Part shown: piece after piece, positions 53,101 through 62,324 of the stretch
Numbering within the stretch: the first letter of the stretch is position 1
How the letters are laid out: each line of letters opens with the position of its first letter
Source: Peptoniphilus sp. GNH
Lineage (GTDB): Bacteria; Bacillota; Clostridia; Tissierellales; Peptoniphilaceae
Reading direction: 5' to 3'
Assembly (NCBI GenBank): GCA_021307325.1
Contig: CP089931.1
Location: forward strand, 706,979-770,978
Length of the DNA stretch: 64,000 nucleotides
The notes under the pieces: model-generated
What the model saw: the letters and a program-made list of their open reading frames with translations, nothing else
What the model was told of the DNA's origin: nothing
Database searches by the model: none
Program-made: the position numbers and the translations under genes

Positions 53101-53424
53101 CCTTTAAAGGCTGATTTTTACACATAATAGGCATTATCATTTGCATTTTTAAATTGTTTTGACCTTGTATGTTTATAATCTTCGTGTGATTTTGAATTTA
53201 GTTAAATTAAATTTTTATAACTGTACTTATCCCTAATATTTTTATGCAAAATATTTTTTGAATATATTTTTTTTGAATTTTCACAATGTGATTCTCATCA
53301 CACTATAAGTTTTTTAATCTAAATTTTATCTTTTAAATTAGTTTTTTATACTTAAAAATTTTTTGATTTACAGTCTAAGAGTATTTATATAATTTAATAT
53401 TATAGATTCATGGGAAGATTAAAT
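53101..53424. other. AT-rich divergent spacer with a CRP-type palindrome
   Basis: There is no gene. The one clear element is TGTGATTCTCATCACA at 53287-53302, exactly the TGTGA-N6-TCACA pattern of Crp/Fnr-family operators. The rest is runs of A and T. Confidence 0.6.
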
Positions 53425-53453
53425 TTGACATTAAAAATTTTGCGACTTAATAT
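53425..53453 (+). promoter_or_regulatory. Promoter of the M20 amidohydrolase gene
   Basis: -35 TTGACA (53425-53430), a 17-base spacer and -10 TAATAT (53448-53453). The start would be near 53460, 36 bases before the ATG. Confidence 0.8.
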
Positions 53454-53495
53454 TTAATTAAGTTTGGTTTTTCATTGTTTGGAAAGGATAATTTT

Positions 53496-54656
53496 ATGAA
53501 TATTTTTTTTAAAAGAGCTAAATCTTTAAATTCTTATATGCTAAAGGATAGAAGAATTATACATCAAATGCCAGAACTCGGACTCGAACTTCCCAAGACA
53601 AAAGAATATATTAAGGGTCGTCTTGAAGAAATAGGGCTTGAGCCTATCGAAATCGGAAAATCTGGTCTAGGCGCAATAATAAAGGGTAGCAAAAAAGGCA
53701 AAACTTTACTTTTAAGAGCTGATATGGATGCCCTTCCCATGGCGGAAGAATCGGGTCTTGATTTTTCTCCAAAAGGAAATACTGCTCACACTTGTGGCCA
53801 TGATTTGCATTGTGCCATGCTTTTATGTGCGGCTCAAATCTTATATGAAATTAAAGAAAACCTATCGGGAAATATAAAACTCATGTTTCAGCCAGCTGAA
53901 GAGATTTTTAAAGGTTCTTTAGAATTTATAAAAGCAGGTTTCTTAGAAAATCCAAAAGTTGACGCAGCCTTAGCCCTGCATACCTCTTTAAATGACTTGC
54001 CTGGCTCCATCGAATATAACGAAGGTTATGTAACGACATCTAGTGACAATTTTAAAATAGAAATTCAAGGAAAGGGAGGCCATGGTGCCTATCCCCACTT
54101 ATGTATAGATCCCATAAATGCAGCTCTTTGCATTTATAGAGCTTTTGGCAATTTAGTATCTAGAGAAAATCCTCCTCAAACTACCACTACCCTAACCTTT
54201 GGTCAATTGAGTGCTGGTTCAAATTCAAATATTATTCCCGATACGGCAATCATGCAGGGCACTATGAGGACTTATGAGTCCAAGGTTAGAGCTTATATGA
54301 AGGATAGAATGTCAGAAATTTTAAAAGGCATAGAGTTTGAAAGCAAGTGTAAAATTAAGTTGGACTTTTTTTCTGGAACTCCATCTGTGTATTCAGATCC
54401 TCGTCAGACTAAAGAATTTATAGAAATTTTAAATAAAAAATTTAAAGAACTTAAAACTATTGGCGATAAGCAAATCATGGCATCAGAAGATATGGGTTAT
54501 ATTTCAGAAAAAGTTCCCACAAGTTATCTAATGCTAAATTGCAAGGTGAAAGGAAATGATTTTGCCCACCATAATCCCGGAGTCCTATTTAATGAAGATG
54601 CCATGGTTTATGGTGCTGCTATTTTCGCAACTATTGCTAGTGAATATTTAAAATGA
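53496..54656 (+). CDS. M20-family amidohydrolase
   Basis: This 386-aa enzyme hydrolyses N-acyl amino acids or related amides. HQMPELGLELPKT at the start, LLLRADMDALPMAEESG, HTCGHDLHCAML and FQPAEE (as MFQPAEEIFKGS) give the metal and catalytic residues. The dimerisation domain contains GKGGHGAYPH. The family includes IAA-amino acid hydrolases, hippurate hydrolases and N-acetyl-diaminopimelate deacetylases; the substrate is not decided by sequence. The ATG at 53496 follows GGAAAGGAT. It is a single-gene unit. Confidence 0.92.
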   Translation: MNIFFKRAKSLNSYMLKDRRIIHQMPELGLELPKTKEYIKGRLEEIGLEPIEIGKSGLGAIIKGSKKGKTLLLRADMDALPMAEESGLDFSPKGNTAHTCGHDLHCAMLLCAAQILYEIKENLSGNIKLMFQPAEEIFKGSLEFIKAGFLENPKVDAALALHTSLNDLPGSIEYNEGYVTTSSDNFKIEIQGKGGHGAYPHLCIDPINAALCIYRAFGNLVSRENPPQTTTTLTFGQLSAGSNSNIIPDTAIMQGTMRTYESKVRAYMKDRMSEILKGIEFESKCKIKLDFFSGTPSVYSDPRQTKEFIEILNKKFKELKTIGDKQIMASEDMGYISEKVPTSYLMLNCKVKGNDFAHHNPGVLFNEDAMVYGAAIFATIASEYLK

Positions 54657-54688
54657 TTTTTTGATATAATAATATCTTATATAAAATA

Positions 54689-54738
54689 AAAGGCTCTCAG
54701 AGCTATTTGCTTTATAAGCACAGCTTGAGAGCCTTTTT
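54689..54738. terminator. Bidirectional terminator between the amidohydrolase gene and ileS
   Basis: AAAGGCTCTCA and TGAGAGCCTTTTT arms flank a loop with an inner GAGCT/AGC pairing; T-runs on both strands. Confidence 0.85.
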
Positions 54739-54740
54739 GT

Positions 54741-57700
54741 TTATTGAAGTTTTTCTACTAAAATTTTGATTTCATGACCATTTAGGTCTTGAGCTTTTTC
54801 ATCTAAGTTTGAAAATTCGATTTTTTCTGCCAAACATTCTTTTTTGATGTAGTCTTTTTCTTTTTCCAAAGCTTTCTTGACTTCTTTGTCTGTTTCGTAG
54901 AATATGTTGATATTGTCCAAAACATCAAAATCATGCGCTTTACGCATTTGTTGAATCTTGGATATGAATTCTCTTACATAGCCCTCTTCTATCAAAGCTT
55001 CATCCAAGGTCTTATCTAAAATTACAAAGACGTTGTTTTCCATCATTACATCAAAGCCTTCCTTGGCTGTGATTGATACTAGTACATGGTCCTTATTGAT
55101 CTTATAGACACCTTCTCCGATTTTTTCTTCTATAAATTCATTTTCTTCTAGTTGATCAAGTAGTGTTTTGGCATCTTTTTCTTGCAAAAATTTACCGAAC
55201 GCTTTGATATCTTTACCCATTTCTGGGCCTGCCAACTTAAAGTTTGGTTTTAAGGAAAAGTCCATAAATTGAGATAAGTCATCTTCAAAGGCCACTTCTT
55301 TGACATTTAGTTCTTCCATGATGAGGCCATCCAAGCCGGCTAGGATTTGCTTGTACTTTCCGTCTATTAAGACTTCTCTTAGAGGTTGACGAACCTTTAT
55401 CTTGGCATTTTCTCTAGATGCCCTTCCAAGAGTGACAAGCTTTCTTACAAGATCCATCCTCTTTTCTAGTTTGTCATCTATTAGACCTTTGTCATAACTT
55501 GGATATTCTTCTAAGTGAACGCTAGTTCCGTCTGTAAGTTTTTGGAAGAGTTCTTCTGATATGAAAGGAACTACTGGAGCTATCATCTTAGTTAAATCTA
55601 AAAGCACCTCATAGGTAGTGTTGTAGACGCTCATCTTATCCTCATCTTGTTCGGTCTTCCAGAATCTTCTTCTATTTCTTCTTATATACCAGTTGGAGAG
55701 ATCTTCTATTACAAAATCTTGAATTTCTCTTACAACTTTTGTGTATTCAAACACTTCCATGTCAGCTTCGACATTCTTTTTTAGGTTGTTAAATTTAGAT
55801 AGCAACCACTTGTCGATTTCATCTCTTTTTTCATAAGGCACTTTGAATTCTCTGGGGTCTATGTTGTCAGTTCCTGTGTAGAGAGAGAAGAAGTTGTAGA
55901 TGTTTCTAAGAGATCTAAAGAACTTGGATTCTATTTCTCTAAGTCCATCTTCATCAAACTTTGTCGGTGTCCAAGCAGGAGAAACATACATCAAGTACCA
56001 ACGCACAACGTCTGCTCCATATCTTTCAAATAGATCCTTGGGGCTTACAGTATTGCCTCTGGTCTTGGACATCTTCTTGCCGTACTTATCCAAGATTAGG
56101 TCATTTACCAAAACATTTTTATAGGGGGCTTTCTTCTTTACATAGGATGCAATAGCTATAAGAGAATAGAACCAGCCCCTTGTTTGGTCTATACCTTCAT
56201 TTATAAAGTCTGCCGGGAAAAGGCTGTCGAAATTTTCCTTGTTTTCAAAAGGATAGTGCCATTGAGCAAAAGGCATAGCACCAGAATCAAACCAGACGTC
56301 TATTACATCTTTTTCCCTTGTCATCACTTCTCCGCACTTGTCGCATCTAATGTGAACATTGTCAACATAAGGTCTGTGAAGTTCTATATTTTCGTCTATA
56401 TCTTCTATGGCTCTTTCTTTTAATTCTTTTCTAGAGCCTATACTTGTGGTGTGACCACATGAACATTTCCAGATTGGAAGAGGTGTGCCCCAATATCTCG
56501 ATCTAGAAATTGCCCAATCGTTTAAGTTTTCTAGCCAATTTCCAAATCTCTTTTCACCGACATAAGACGGGAACCAGTTGACTTCTTTATTATAGGAAAC
56601 CATCTTGTCCTTATACTTGGTAACTTCTATATACCATGATGGGTGAGCGTAATATATTAGTGGAGTGTGGCAACGCCAGCAATGAGGATAATTGTGTAAA
56701 AACTTTTGAGAAGAAAATAAGAGATTATTTTCTTTCAAATACATTATTACATCCATATCAGCATCAATTACAAATTTGCCCTTCCAAGGAGTGTCTGTGT
56801 ACTTTCCTTGCTCATCTACTGGATTTAGAACTGGAAGTTTGTATTTCCTTCCCAAATTGTAGTCATCTTCCCCAAAGGCTGGAGCTGTATGAACTATTCC
56901 AGTACCGTCTTCTGTACTTACATAGTCTGCCAAGGTCAAATAAAAGGCCTTCTTGTCAGGCTTTAAAAATGGCATGAGTTGTTCATACTCTACAAATTCT
57001 AAATCCTTACCCTTCATTTCTTCTACAATTTCATAGTCCATATCTCCCAAGACCTTGGGTGCTAGAGCCTTGGCAAGATAGTAATATTCTACATGGTCTT
57101 CGCAGCATCCATGTTTAACTTTTACATAGTCTATTTCTGGTCCAACAGTAAGAGCAACATTTGATGCAAGAGTCCAAGGAGTAGTGGTCCATGCTAAAAA
57201 GTATTCATTTTCGCTGTCTTTCTTTTTAAATTTTACTGTTACAGTAGTAGTTTTTATTTCTTCATAACCTTGAGCCACTTCATGTGAAGCTAAGCCAGTT
57301 CCACATCTAGGACAATAAGGCAAAATTTTGTGGCCTTCATAGATTAGACCATCTTTAAACATTTGATCCAAAATCCACCAAATGCTTTCGATGTAGTCAT
57401 TATTCAAGGTGATGTATGGATTGTCCAAGTCAATCAGATAACCCATTCTTCTTGTCATTTCTCGCCACTCTTTTTCGTATTCAAAGACAGATTCCTTGCA
57501 TTGTTTGTTGAATTTTTCAACTCCATATTTTTCTATGGCCTGCTTGCTATCCAAGCCGAGTTTCTTTTCAACTTCAATTTCTACAGGAAGGCCATGGGTA
57601 TCCCAGCCAGCTTTTCTCTTTACTTGATAACCCTTCATGGTCTTAAATCTGCATGTCATATCCTTTAAAGTCCTTGCCATGACATGGTGGATGCCCGGCT

Positions 57701-57860
57701 TTCCATTGGCAGTAGGCGGGCCTTCATAAAAGACAAATTGTTCCTTGCCCTCTCTTTCACTTATAGATTTGTGGAGCAGGTCAATCTTGTCCCAATAATC
57801 TGCAATTTTGTTTTCTCTGATGCTGACTTTCTCCGTAGATAAATTCTCAAATTTGCTCAT
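54741..57860 (-). CDS. ileS: Isoleucyl-tRNA synthetase, IleRS2 type
   Basis: This 1039-aa class I synthetase charges tRNA-Ile and edits valine. GPPTANGKPGIHHVMARTLKD contains the HIGH region, here GIHH at 56-59 instead of HxGH. The KMSKS loop is KMSKTRGN near residue 600, and zinc-type cysteines occur in YCPRCGTG and HIRCDKCGEVM. The overall sequence (CRFKTMKGYQVKRKAGWDTHGLPVE) is of the eukaryote-like IleRS2 class, which includes mupirocin-resistant enzymes. A T-box leader with an ATC specifier controls it. Confidence 0.96.
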   Translation of the reverse strand: MSKFENLSTEKVSIRENKIADYWDKIDLLHKSISEREGKEQFVFYEGPPTANGKPGIHHVMARTLKDMTCRFKTMKGYQVKRKAGWDTHGLPVEIEVEKKLGLDSKQAIEKYGVEKFNKQCKESVFEYEKEWREMTRRMGYLIDLDNPYITLNNDYIESIWWILDQMFKDGLIYEGHKILPYCPRCGTGLASHEVAQGYEEIKTTTVTVKFKKKDSENEYFLAWTTTPWTLASNVALTVGPEIDYVKVKHGCCEDHVEYYYLAKALAPKVLGDMDYEIVEEMKGKDLEFVEYEQLMPFLKPDKKAFYLTLADYVSTEDGTGIVHTAPAFGEDDYNLGRKYKLPVLNPVDEQGKYTDTPWKGKFVIDADMDVIMYLKENNLLFSSQKFLHNYPHCWRCHTPLIYYAHPSWYIEVTKYKDKMVSYNKEVNWFPSYVGEKRFGNWLENLNDWAISRSRYWGTPLPIWKCSCGHTTSIGSRKELKERAIEDIDENIELHRPYVDNVHIRCDKCGEVMTREKDVIDVWFDSGAMPFAQWHYPFENKENFDSLFPADFINEGIDQTRGWFYSLIAIASYVKKKAPYKNVLVNDLILDKYGKKMSKTRGNTVSPKDLFERYGADVVRWYLMYVSPAWTPTKFDEDGLREIESKFFRSLRNIYNFFSLYTGTDNIDPREFKVPYEKRDEIDKWLLSKFNNLKKNVEADMEVFEYTKVVREIQDFVIEDLSNWYIRRNRRRFWKTEQDEDKMSVYNTTYEVLLDLTKMIAPVVPFISEELFQKLTDGTSVHLEEYPSYDKGLIDDKLEKRMDLVRKLVTLGRASRENAKIKVRQPLREVLIDGKYKQILAGLDGLIMEELNVKEVAFEDDLSQFMDFSLKPNFKLAGPEMGKDIKAFGKFLQEKDAKTLLDQLEENEFIEEKIGEGVYKINKDHVLVSITAKEGFDVMMENNVFVILDKTLDEALIEEGYVREFISKIQQMRKAHDFDVLDNINIFYETDKEVKKALEKEKDYIKKECLAEKIEFSNLDEKAQDLNGHEIKILVEKLQ

Positions 57861-57874
57861 TCTTTCCTCCTAAT

Positions 57875-58078
57875 AAAAAATCCCTTAGGCATAAGCCCAA
57901 GGGACGATTGTATCGTGGTACCACCCAAGTTCCGAATTTCTTCGCTCGAAAGACTATAAGGCGTCACCCCATGGCATTACCCATGACAAAGAAAGTGATC
58001 CGAAGCAAGCTTTACTTTGAGTTTTCACCAACCACTCTATCTCTTTTAGTAAAAGTAATCGCTTCCGTCTTTCTGTAA
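57875..58078 (-). promoter_or_regulatory. T-box leader of ileS (isoleucine)
   Basis: On the minus strand, AGAGATAGAGTGGTTGGTGAAAAC is the stem I apical part and ATC (57999-57997) in GG-ATC-AC is the specifier. TGGGTGGTACCACGA (57927-57913) is the T-box, whose TGGT pairs with an ACCA acceptor end (discriminator A, as in tRNA-Ile). The terminator TCCCTTGGGC/GCCTAAGGGA lies at 57881-57904 with six T. Confidence 0.95.
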
Positions 58079-58081
58079 GTC

Positions 58082-58492
58082 CTATATAAAATCAATTATT
58101 TTGGCATCTGAAAATTGTTCTATTATCAAACTTTGTATTGATGCCAACTTGTTGTGAAATTTACAGTCTCTACCGTTTTGCTTATTTTTTCTCAAGCAGT
58201 CCGGATTCTCACCATCTAAACAATTGTTCACTATAATAGGTCCATCAACAGCCAAAATAATATCATAAAGACTTATATCCTGGCTTGACATTTTAAGTTT
58301 GTATCCGCCCCTGGCACCCCTTATAGAGTCAGTTATTCCGGCTTGATTTAATTTCCTCAAAATTCTCAAGGTAAATCTCAAAGGAACCTCCTCCTCATCT
58401 GCAATTTGAGGAGCTGCAACTACATTATTTTTAGACCGCGCCAGATTTGAAACTATTCTAAAAGCATAATCAACTTCTCTGGTTATTCGCAC
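58082..58492 (-). CDS. Rrf2-family transcription regulator with Fe-S-type cysteines
   Basis: This 136-aa winged-helix protein begins MRITREVDYAFRIVSNLA. The helix-turn-helix region is about 25-65, with RILRKLNQAGITDSIRGARGGYKL. Cys91, Cys99 and Cys110 form the three-cysteine cluster-binding pattern of IscR/NsrR-type members, so it may sense iron-sulfur, redox or NO status. There is no isc or suf operon beside it. It follows the SAF-domain dehydrogenase gene by 35 bases in the same direction and precedes the ileS leader, which begins right at its end. Confidence 0.9.
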   Translation of the reverse strand: MRITREVDYAFRIVSNLARSKNNVVAAPQIADEEEVPLRFTLRILRKLNQAGITDSIRGARGGYKLKMSSQDISLYDIILAVDGPIIVNNCLDGENPDCLRKNKQNGRDCKFHNKLASIQSLIIEQFSDAKIIDFI

Positions 58493-58527
58493 TTTTTCAC
58501 CTACCCATTTTATTATAATATTTTTTC

Positions 58528-59796
58528 TTAGTCAAATGTTCTCTTGCTCAGTTTATAAACTAGGGAATCTTTATCCAAAATTACATCATCTTTTGTCAGA
58601 ACAGTCCCCTTTTTTATATCCCTCTTAGCATAAGTTTTTTCATTTATAAGTCCTATTGGAACATAGGAGTTTTCTTTTGCAAGCTCATATTTTTCAAGAC
58701 TACCATAAATGGATCTGCCTCCTATGCCTTCAATAAGTTCAGATTTTTTTATGTCCTTCTTGGCTATGCAAACCGTTTCTGCTATCGGCTCATCTGCTAT
58801 CGGTTCTATGGAGGCCTGTCTTAAAACAACGGCCTTGGCAATAGAAACCGGTGTCTCGATGCTTGTTAAATGATAGGGGCGATATAGGACATAGTTAGGG
58901 CCCTTGCCCATTTGCAAATATCTCATTTCCCTGTCTATAACTTTATTCTTAGCCCTCACAATGGCAAAGACTCCAGGAGCAATTCCCCTTACAAAATCTA
59001 CGACCTTATAAGAATTTAAAATTCCTCCTTCCTCCTTCAAGCACATCTTATCGCACAAATCTTCTATACCCGATTCAATATTATGGCATCCCAACTTATC
59101 AGGCAAAAATCCAGTCGCATTTGCAATCGCATTTAATTCGATCATGGTATTAGTTCCATCTACAAAAGATGTAAGCATCCTTGCCGACAAGCCCTTAGAC
59201 TCGGCTTCAGCTTTTAAATCTTCTGGTGTAACATCGACTTTTAGTGGATTGTTCTTTCCTTTTCCAAGAGCCAAAACTTCAAATCCGACAAACTTGGCAA
59301 AGTCATAAATCTCATTTATAGCTCCCGGCTCATCTCCATAAGAGCCAGAATACACAAGTCCTTTTTCTTCGGCTCTTCTTTTTAATTCATGGCCTACGAT
59401 TACATCCATCTCTACGTTTAGACTCACTATATCCTTGCAAGCTTCAATTGCCAAAAGACTCATTTGAGCTCCAGCTTCCACATTTCCTGTGCAATCAACA
59501 AGAACATGAACACTAGAAAGACTTGCAGCTATTTCCACCTTGTCGGTTCCCACTATGAAGCCATCTTTTTGAGCTCTTTCAGCTTCGTCTTTACTTTTGC
59601 AAATCTTGTAATTTTTTATTTTCAAAGATTCAAATACTTCAATTACCGACTCTATTCTTCTAGAGCACAAGCAAGACGGGTTAAAATTTTCTAAATCTAA
59701 AATCTGAGCAAAAAGTGATCTGCCCATCATGCCTGCTCCCACTATGGAAACATTTATAATTCCAAATTTTTTCAACTCTTTATTCAAAAAATTCAT
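58528..59796 (-). CDS. SAF-domain NAD(P)-dependent dehydrogenase-like protein (homoserine dehydrogenase-related)
   Basis: This 422-aa protein has a Rossmann N-terminus (NVSIVGAGMMGRSLFAQI), the segment VHVLVDCTGNVEAG and a catalytic-type core (NVEMDVIVGHELKRRAEEKGLVYSGSYGDEPG). It ends in a SAF domain (about 345-420: ETVCIAKKDIKKSE, KRDIKKGTVLTKDD). This layout is that of the predicted homoserine dehydrogenases with C-terminal SAF domain, whose substrate is unknown to me. The ATG at 59796 follows GAGGAGGAT and overlaps the flavoprotein stop (ATGA). With the flavoprotein upstream and rrf2 downstream it forms a redox-looking operon. Confidence 0.78.
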   Translation of the reverse strand: MNFLNKELKKFGIINVSIVGAGMMGRSLFAQILDLENFNPSCLCSRRIESVIEVFESLKIKNYKICKSKDEAERAQKDGFIVGTDKVEIAASLSSVHVLVDCTGNVEAGAQMSLLAIEACKDIVSLNVEMDVIVGHELKRRAEEKGLVYSGSYGDEPGAINEIYDFAKFVGFEVLALGKGKNNPLKVDVTPEDLKAEAESKGLSARMLTSFVDGTNTMIELNAIANATGFLPDKLGCHNIESGIEDLCDKMCLKEEGGILNSYKVVDFVRGIAPGVFAIVRAKNKVIDREMRYLQMGKGPNYVLYRPYHLTSIETPVSIAKAVVLRQASIEPIADEPIAETVCIAKKDIKKSELIEGIGGRSIYGSLEKYELAKENSYVPIGLINEKTYAKRDIKKGTVLTKDDVILDKDSLVYKLSKRTFD

Positions 59797-60995
59797 ATAT
59801 CCTCCTCGGATAAAGACTTCGCTGCCAGAGCAGCTGATGAAAACGCCCACTGGATATTGTATCCTCCGCAATCTCCATCCACATCCAAGACCTCACCAAT
59901 CACATAAAGTCCCTTTACCAATTTCGATTGCATATTGCTCTTATCAATATCCTCAGTAGCTATGCCTCCGCAAGTTATCTGTGACTGGCCAAAAGAATTT
60001 AGTCCGACAACATCAAAAGTGTACTTGCAAAGTGTTTCTATAATTTTATCATTAAATTGCTTACTTGAAAAATGCATTTTTTTCAAAGTTTCCTTTACAA
60101 GCTTTATAAATTTTTTGTCTATGAAGGCCTCTAAAATCTCATCTAGATTGAATCTATTGCTGTCTAGAGAATTTCTCAAAAGTTCTAAAGTTTTGTCATC
60201 CAAATTATTTATAAGAGGCATCTCTATTTTGAGTTTTTCCTTTAATATTCTTTCTCCTACTTTTCTTGAAATATCTAATATAGGTGGTCCAGAAATTCCA
60301 TAGTCAGTAAAGAGCAAATCCCCTTCTTTTTCAGCTAACAAATTCTCGTTTGCCAAAAGTCTGACCCGACCTTGGACCTTAGTTCCCGATATGTGTTTTA
60401 AATATGGACAATCAAGCTTTATTTGAACAAGCCCCGGAAAACAATCCGTAACCCTATGGCCAAAATCTTTTAAAATTTTATATCCGTTGCCATCAGAGCC
60501 GGACTGGGGCATGCTCATTCCTCCACAAGCAAAGACCACCCTATCTACATAGTAAGGCTCTCTATCCTTAAAAAACAACAAAAAGCCCTTGCCCTTTCTT
60601 TTTATTTGTTTTAAGTAGTGGTCAGTTTTAATTTCTACACCCTTTTTTTCTAAAAGTCTCAAAAAAATATTTAAAAGAGTCGACGCTTTCAAGGTTCTAG
60701 GATAAATCTTGCCCCTCTCAAGCTCGAGTGATGAAAGGGCTGCCTCTTTCTTAAAATATTCTATGAGAGCCTCGTTGTCAAAATATTCCAAGGCAGGCTC
60801 CACAAACCCTTCCTGCTCACCATGATAGTGCTTGGCTTTTATATCTACATTTGTATAGTTGCAACGTCCATTGCCTGTTGCAAGAAGTTTTTTGCCTATC
60901 CTGTCATTTCTCTCAAACATTATTAGCTTGTGGTTTTTTATTTGCAGGGCAGCCATAATGCCGGCAGGCCCGCCTCCTATAATTCCAATTAGCAT
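59793..60995 (-). CDS. HI0933/BaiN-like FAD-dependent oxidoreductase
   Basis: This 400-aa flavoprotein has the FAD-binding MLIGIIGGGPAGIMAA at its start and ERNDRIGKKLLATGNGRCNYTN, the diagnostic motif of the HI0933/YhiN/BaiN family. VVFACGGMSMPQSGSDGNGYKIL, YGISGPPILDISRKVG and the C-terminal ITCGGIATEDID, VIGEVLDVDGDCGGYNIQWAFSS (in parts) complete it. The natural substrate is unsettled; BaiN members reduce bile-acid intermediates, but this cannot be concluded here. The ATG at 60995 follows AGAAGGTAA; a longer frame lacks a ribosome site. Confidence 0.92.
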   Translation of the reverse strand: MLIGIIGGGPAGIMAALQIKNHKLIMFERNDRIGKKLLATGNGRCNYTNVDIKAKHYHGEQEGFVEPALEYFDNEALIEYFKKEAALSSLELERGKIYPRTLKASTLLNIFLRLLEKKGVEIKTDHYLKQIKRKGKGFLLFFKDREPYYVDRVVFACGGMSMPQSGSDGNGYKILKDFGHRVTDCFPGLVQIKLDCPYLKHISGTKVQGRVRLLANENLLAEKEGDLLFTDYGISGPPILDISRKVGERILKEKLKIEMPLINNLDDKTLELLRNSLDSNRFNLDEILEAFIDKKFIKLVKETLKKMHFSSKQFNDKIIETLCKYTFDVVGLNSFGQSQITCGGIATEDIDKSNMQSKLVKGLYVIGEVLDVDGDCGGYNIQWAFSSAALAAKSLSEEDI

Positions 60996-61106
60996 ACTAT
61001 TACCTTCTCTTTTTTCATATTCTAAATTATAACAAGAAAATCTTATTTGTCCCAATGTTTAACTATTCTAGCATTTGATGTAATATTATTACAAAAGGAG
61101 GAAAAG

Positions 61107-62324
61107 ATGAACAGCATAAGTAAAAGATTTATAAATTACGTAAAATTTGACACTCAATCAGATCCTAAAAGTGACACTTGTCCCTCGACAGAAAAGCAAA
61201 AAGATTTGGGGAATTTTTTGCTAAAAGAACTCCATGAGCTGGGACTTGAAAATGCCTATATGGATAAAAATGGCTATGTCTATGCCCACTTGGAAAAAAA
61301 TTGCGAAGAGGATATACCCGCAATAGGTTTTATAGCTCATATGGATACAGCGCCCGATTTTTCTGGCACAAATGTAAATCCTCAAGTCTTCACCTATAAA
61401 GGAGGAGATATCGAGCTAAAATCAGAAAGAATAATCAAAAGAGATGATTTCCCCTTCTTAGATGATCTAGTAGGTCAAGAGATAATTACAAGCGATGGCA
61501 ACACCCTCTTAGGAGCCGACGATAAGGCTGGTATAGCGATTATATTAGAAGCTCTTAGTGAAATTGTAAAAGACCAAGAATTTAAGCATGGGAAGATTTG
61601 CATAGCCTTTACTCCTGATGAAGAAATCGGCAGAGGCGCCGATCTTTTTGATGTGGATGGCTTTGGGGCAGATTTTGCCTATACCTTTGATGGAGGTCCC
61701 CTAGGCGAATTGGAATTTGAAAATTTTAACGGGGCTGCTGTAAGAGTTGAAATTGACGGAGTAAACATCCACCCCGGATCTGCCAAGGACATCATGGTAA
61801 ATTCTCTTCTTATCGCATCAGAATTTATAGAAAATCTACCAAAAGACCAAAGGCCCTCAACAACTGAAGGCTACGAAGGCTTCTACCACGTTTTAGAAGT
61901 CTCTGGCACTGTTGAAAAAACTTGCATTGAGCTTATAATAAGAGACCACGACAGAAAAAAATTCGAAGCCAAAAAGTGCTTCATAAAAGATTTGACAGAC
62001 AAGTTGAATAAAAAATACAAAAATCTCATAAAGACAAGTATCAAAGATTCCTACTACAATATGCGAGAAATTATAGAAAAAAATATCCATATTGTAGAGC
62101 TTGCCAAAAAATCCATGCAAGATATAGGTATAAGACCTTTGGTCACAGCCATCAGAGGTGGTACTGACGGAGCAAGTCTTTCATTTAAGGGTCTGCCCTG
62201 TCCAAACCTCTTCACAGGCGGCTATAACTACCATGGTCCCTATGAGCTTATCCCAACCGAATCCATGCAAAAAGGCAAGGAGCTTATGATTAAAATTTTA
62301 GAAAATGCGAGGAAAGTGAATTGA
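61107..62324 (+). CDS. pepT: Peptidase T (tripeptide aminopeptidase)
   Basis: This 405-aa zinc enzyme of family M20B removes the N-terminal residue from tripeptides. Metal and catalytic motifs are GFIAHMDTAPD (His, Asp), LLGADDKAGIA (bridging Asp), TPDEEIGRGAD (catalytic Glu) and YTFDGGPLGELEFENFNG. IRGGTDGASLSFKGLPCPNLFTGG (in two parts) is the C-terminal His/Gly region. The ATG at 61107 follows AAGGAGGAAAAG. It is divergent from the flavoprotein gene and overlaps pepD. Confidence 0.96.
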   Translation: MNSISKRFINYVKFDTQSDPKSDTCPSTEKQKDLGNFLLKELHELGLENAYMDKNGYVYAHLEKNCEEDIPAIGFIAHMDTAPDFSGTNVNPQVFTYKGGDIELKSERIIKRDDFPFLDDLVGQEIITSDGNTLLGADDKAGIAIILEALSEIVKDQEFKHGKICIAFTPDEEIGRGADLFDVDGFGADFAYTFDGGPLGELEFENFNGAAVRVEIDGVNIHPGSAKDIMVNSLLIASEFIENLPKDQRPSTTEGYEGFYHVLEVSGTVEKTCIELIIRDHDRKKFEAKKCFIKDLTDKLNKKYKNLIKTSIKDSYYNMREIIEKNIHIVELAKKSMQDIGIRPLVTAIRGGTDGASLSFKGLPCPNLFTGGYNYHGPYELIPTESMQKGKELMIKILENARKVN

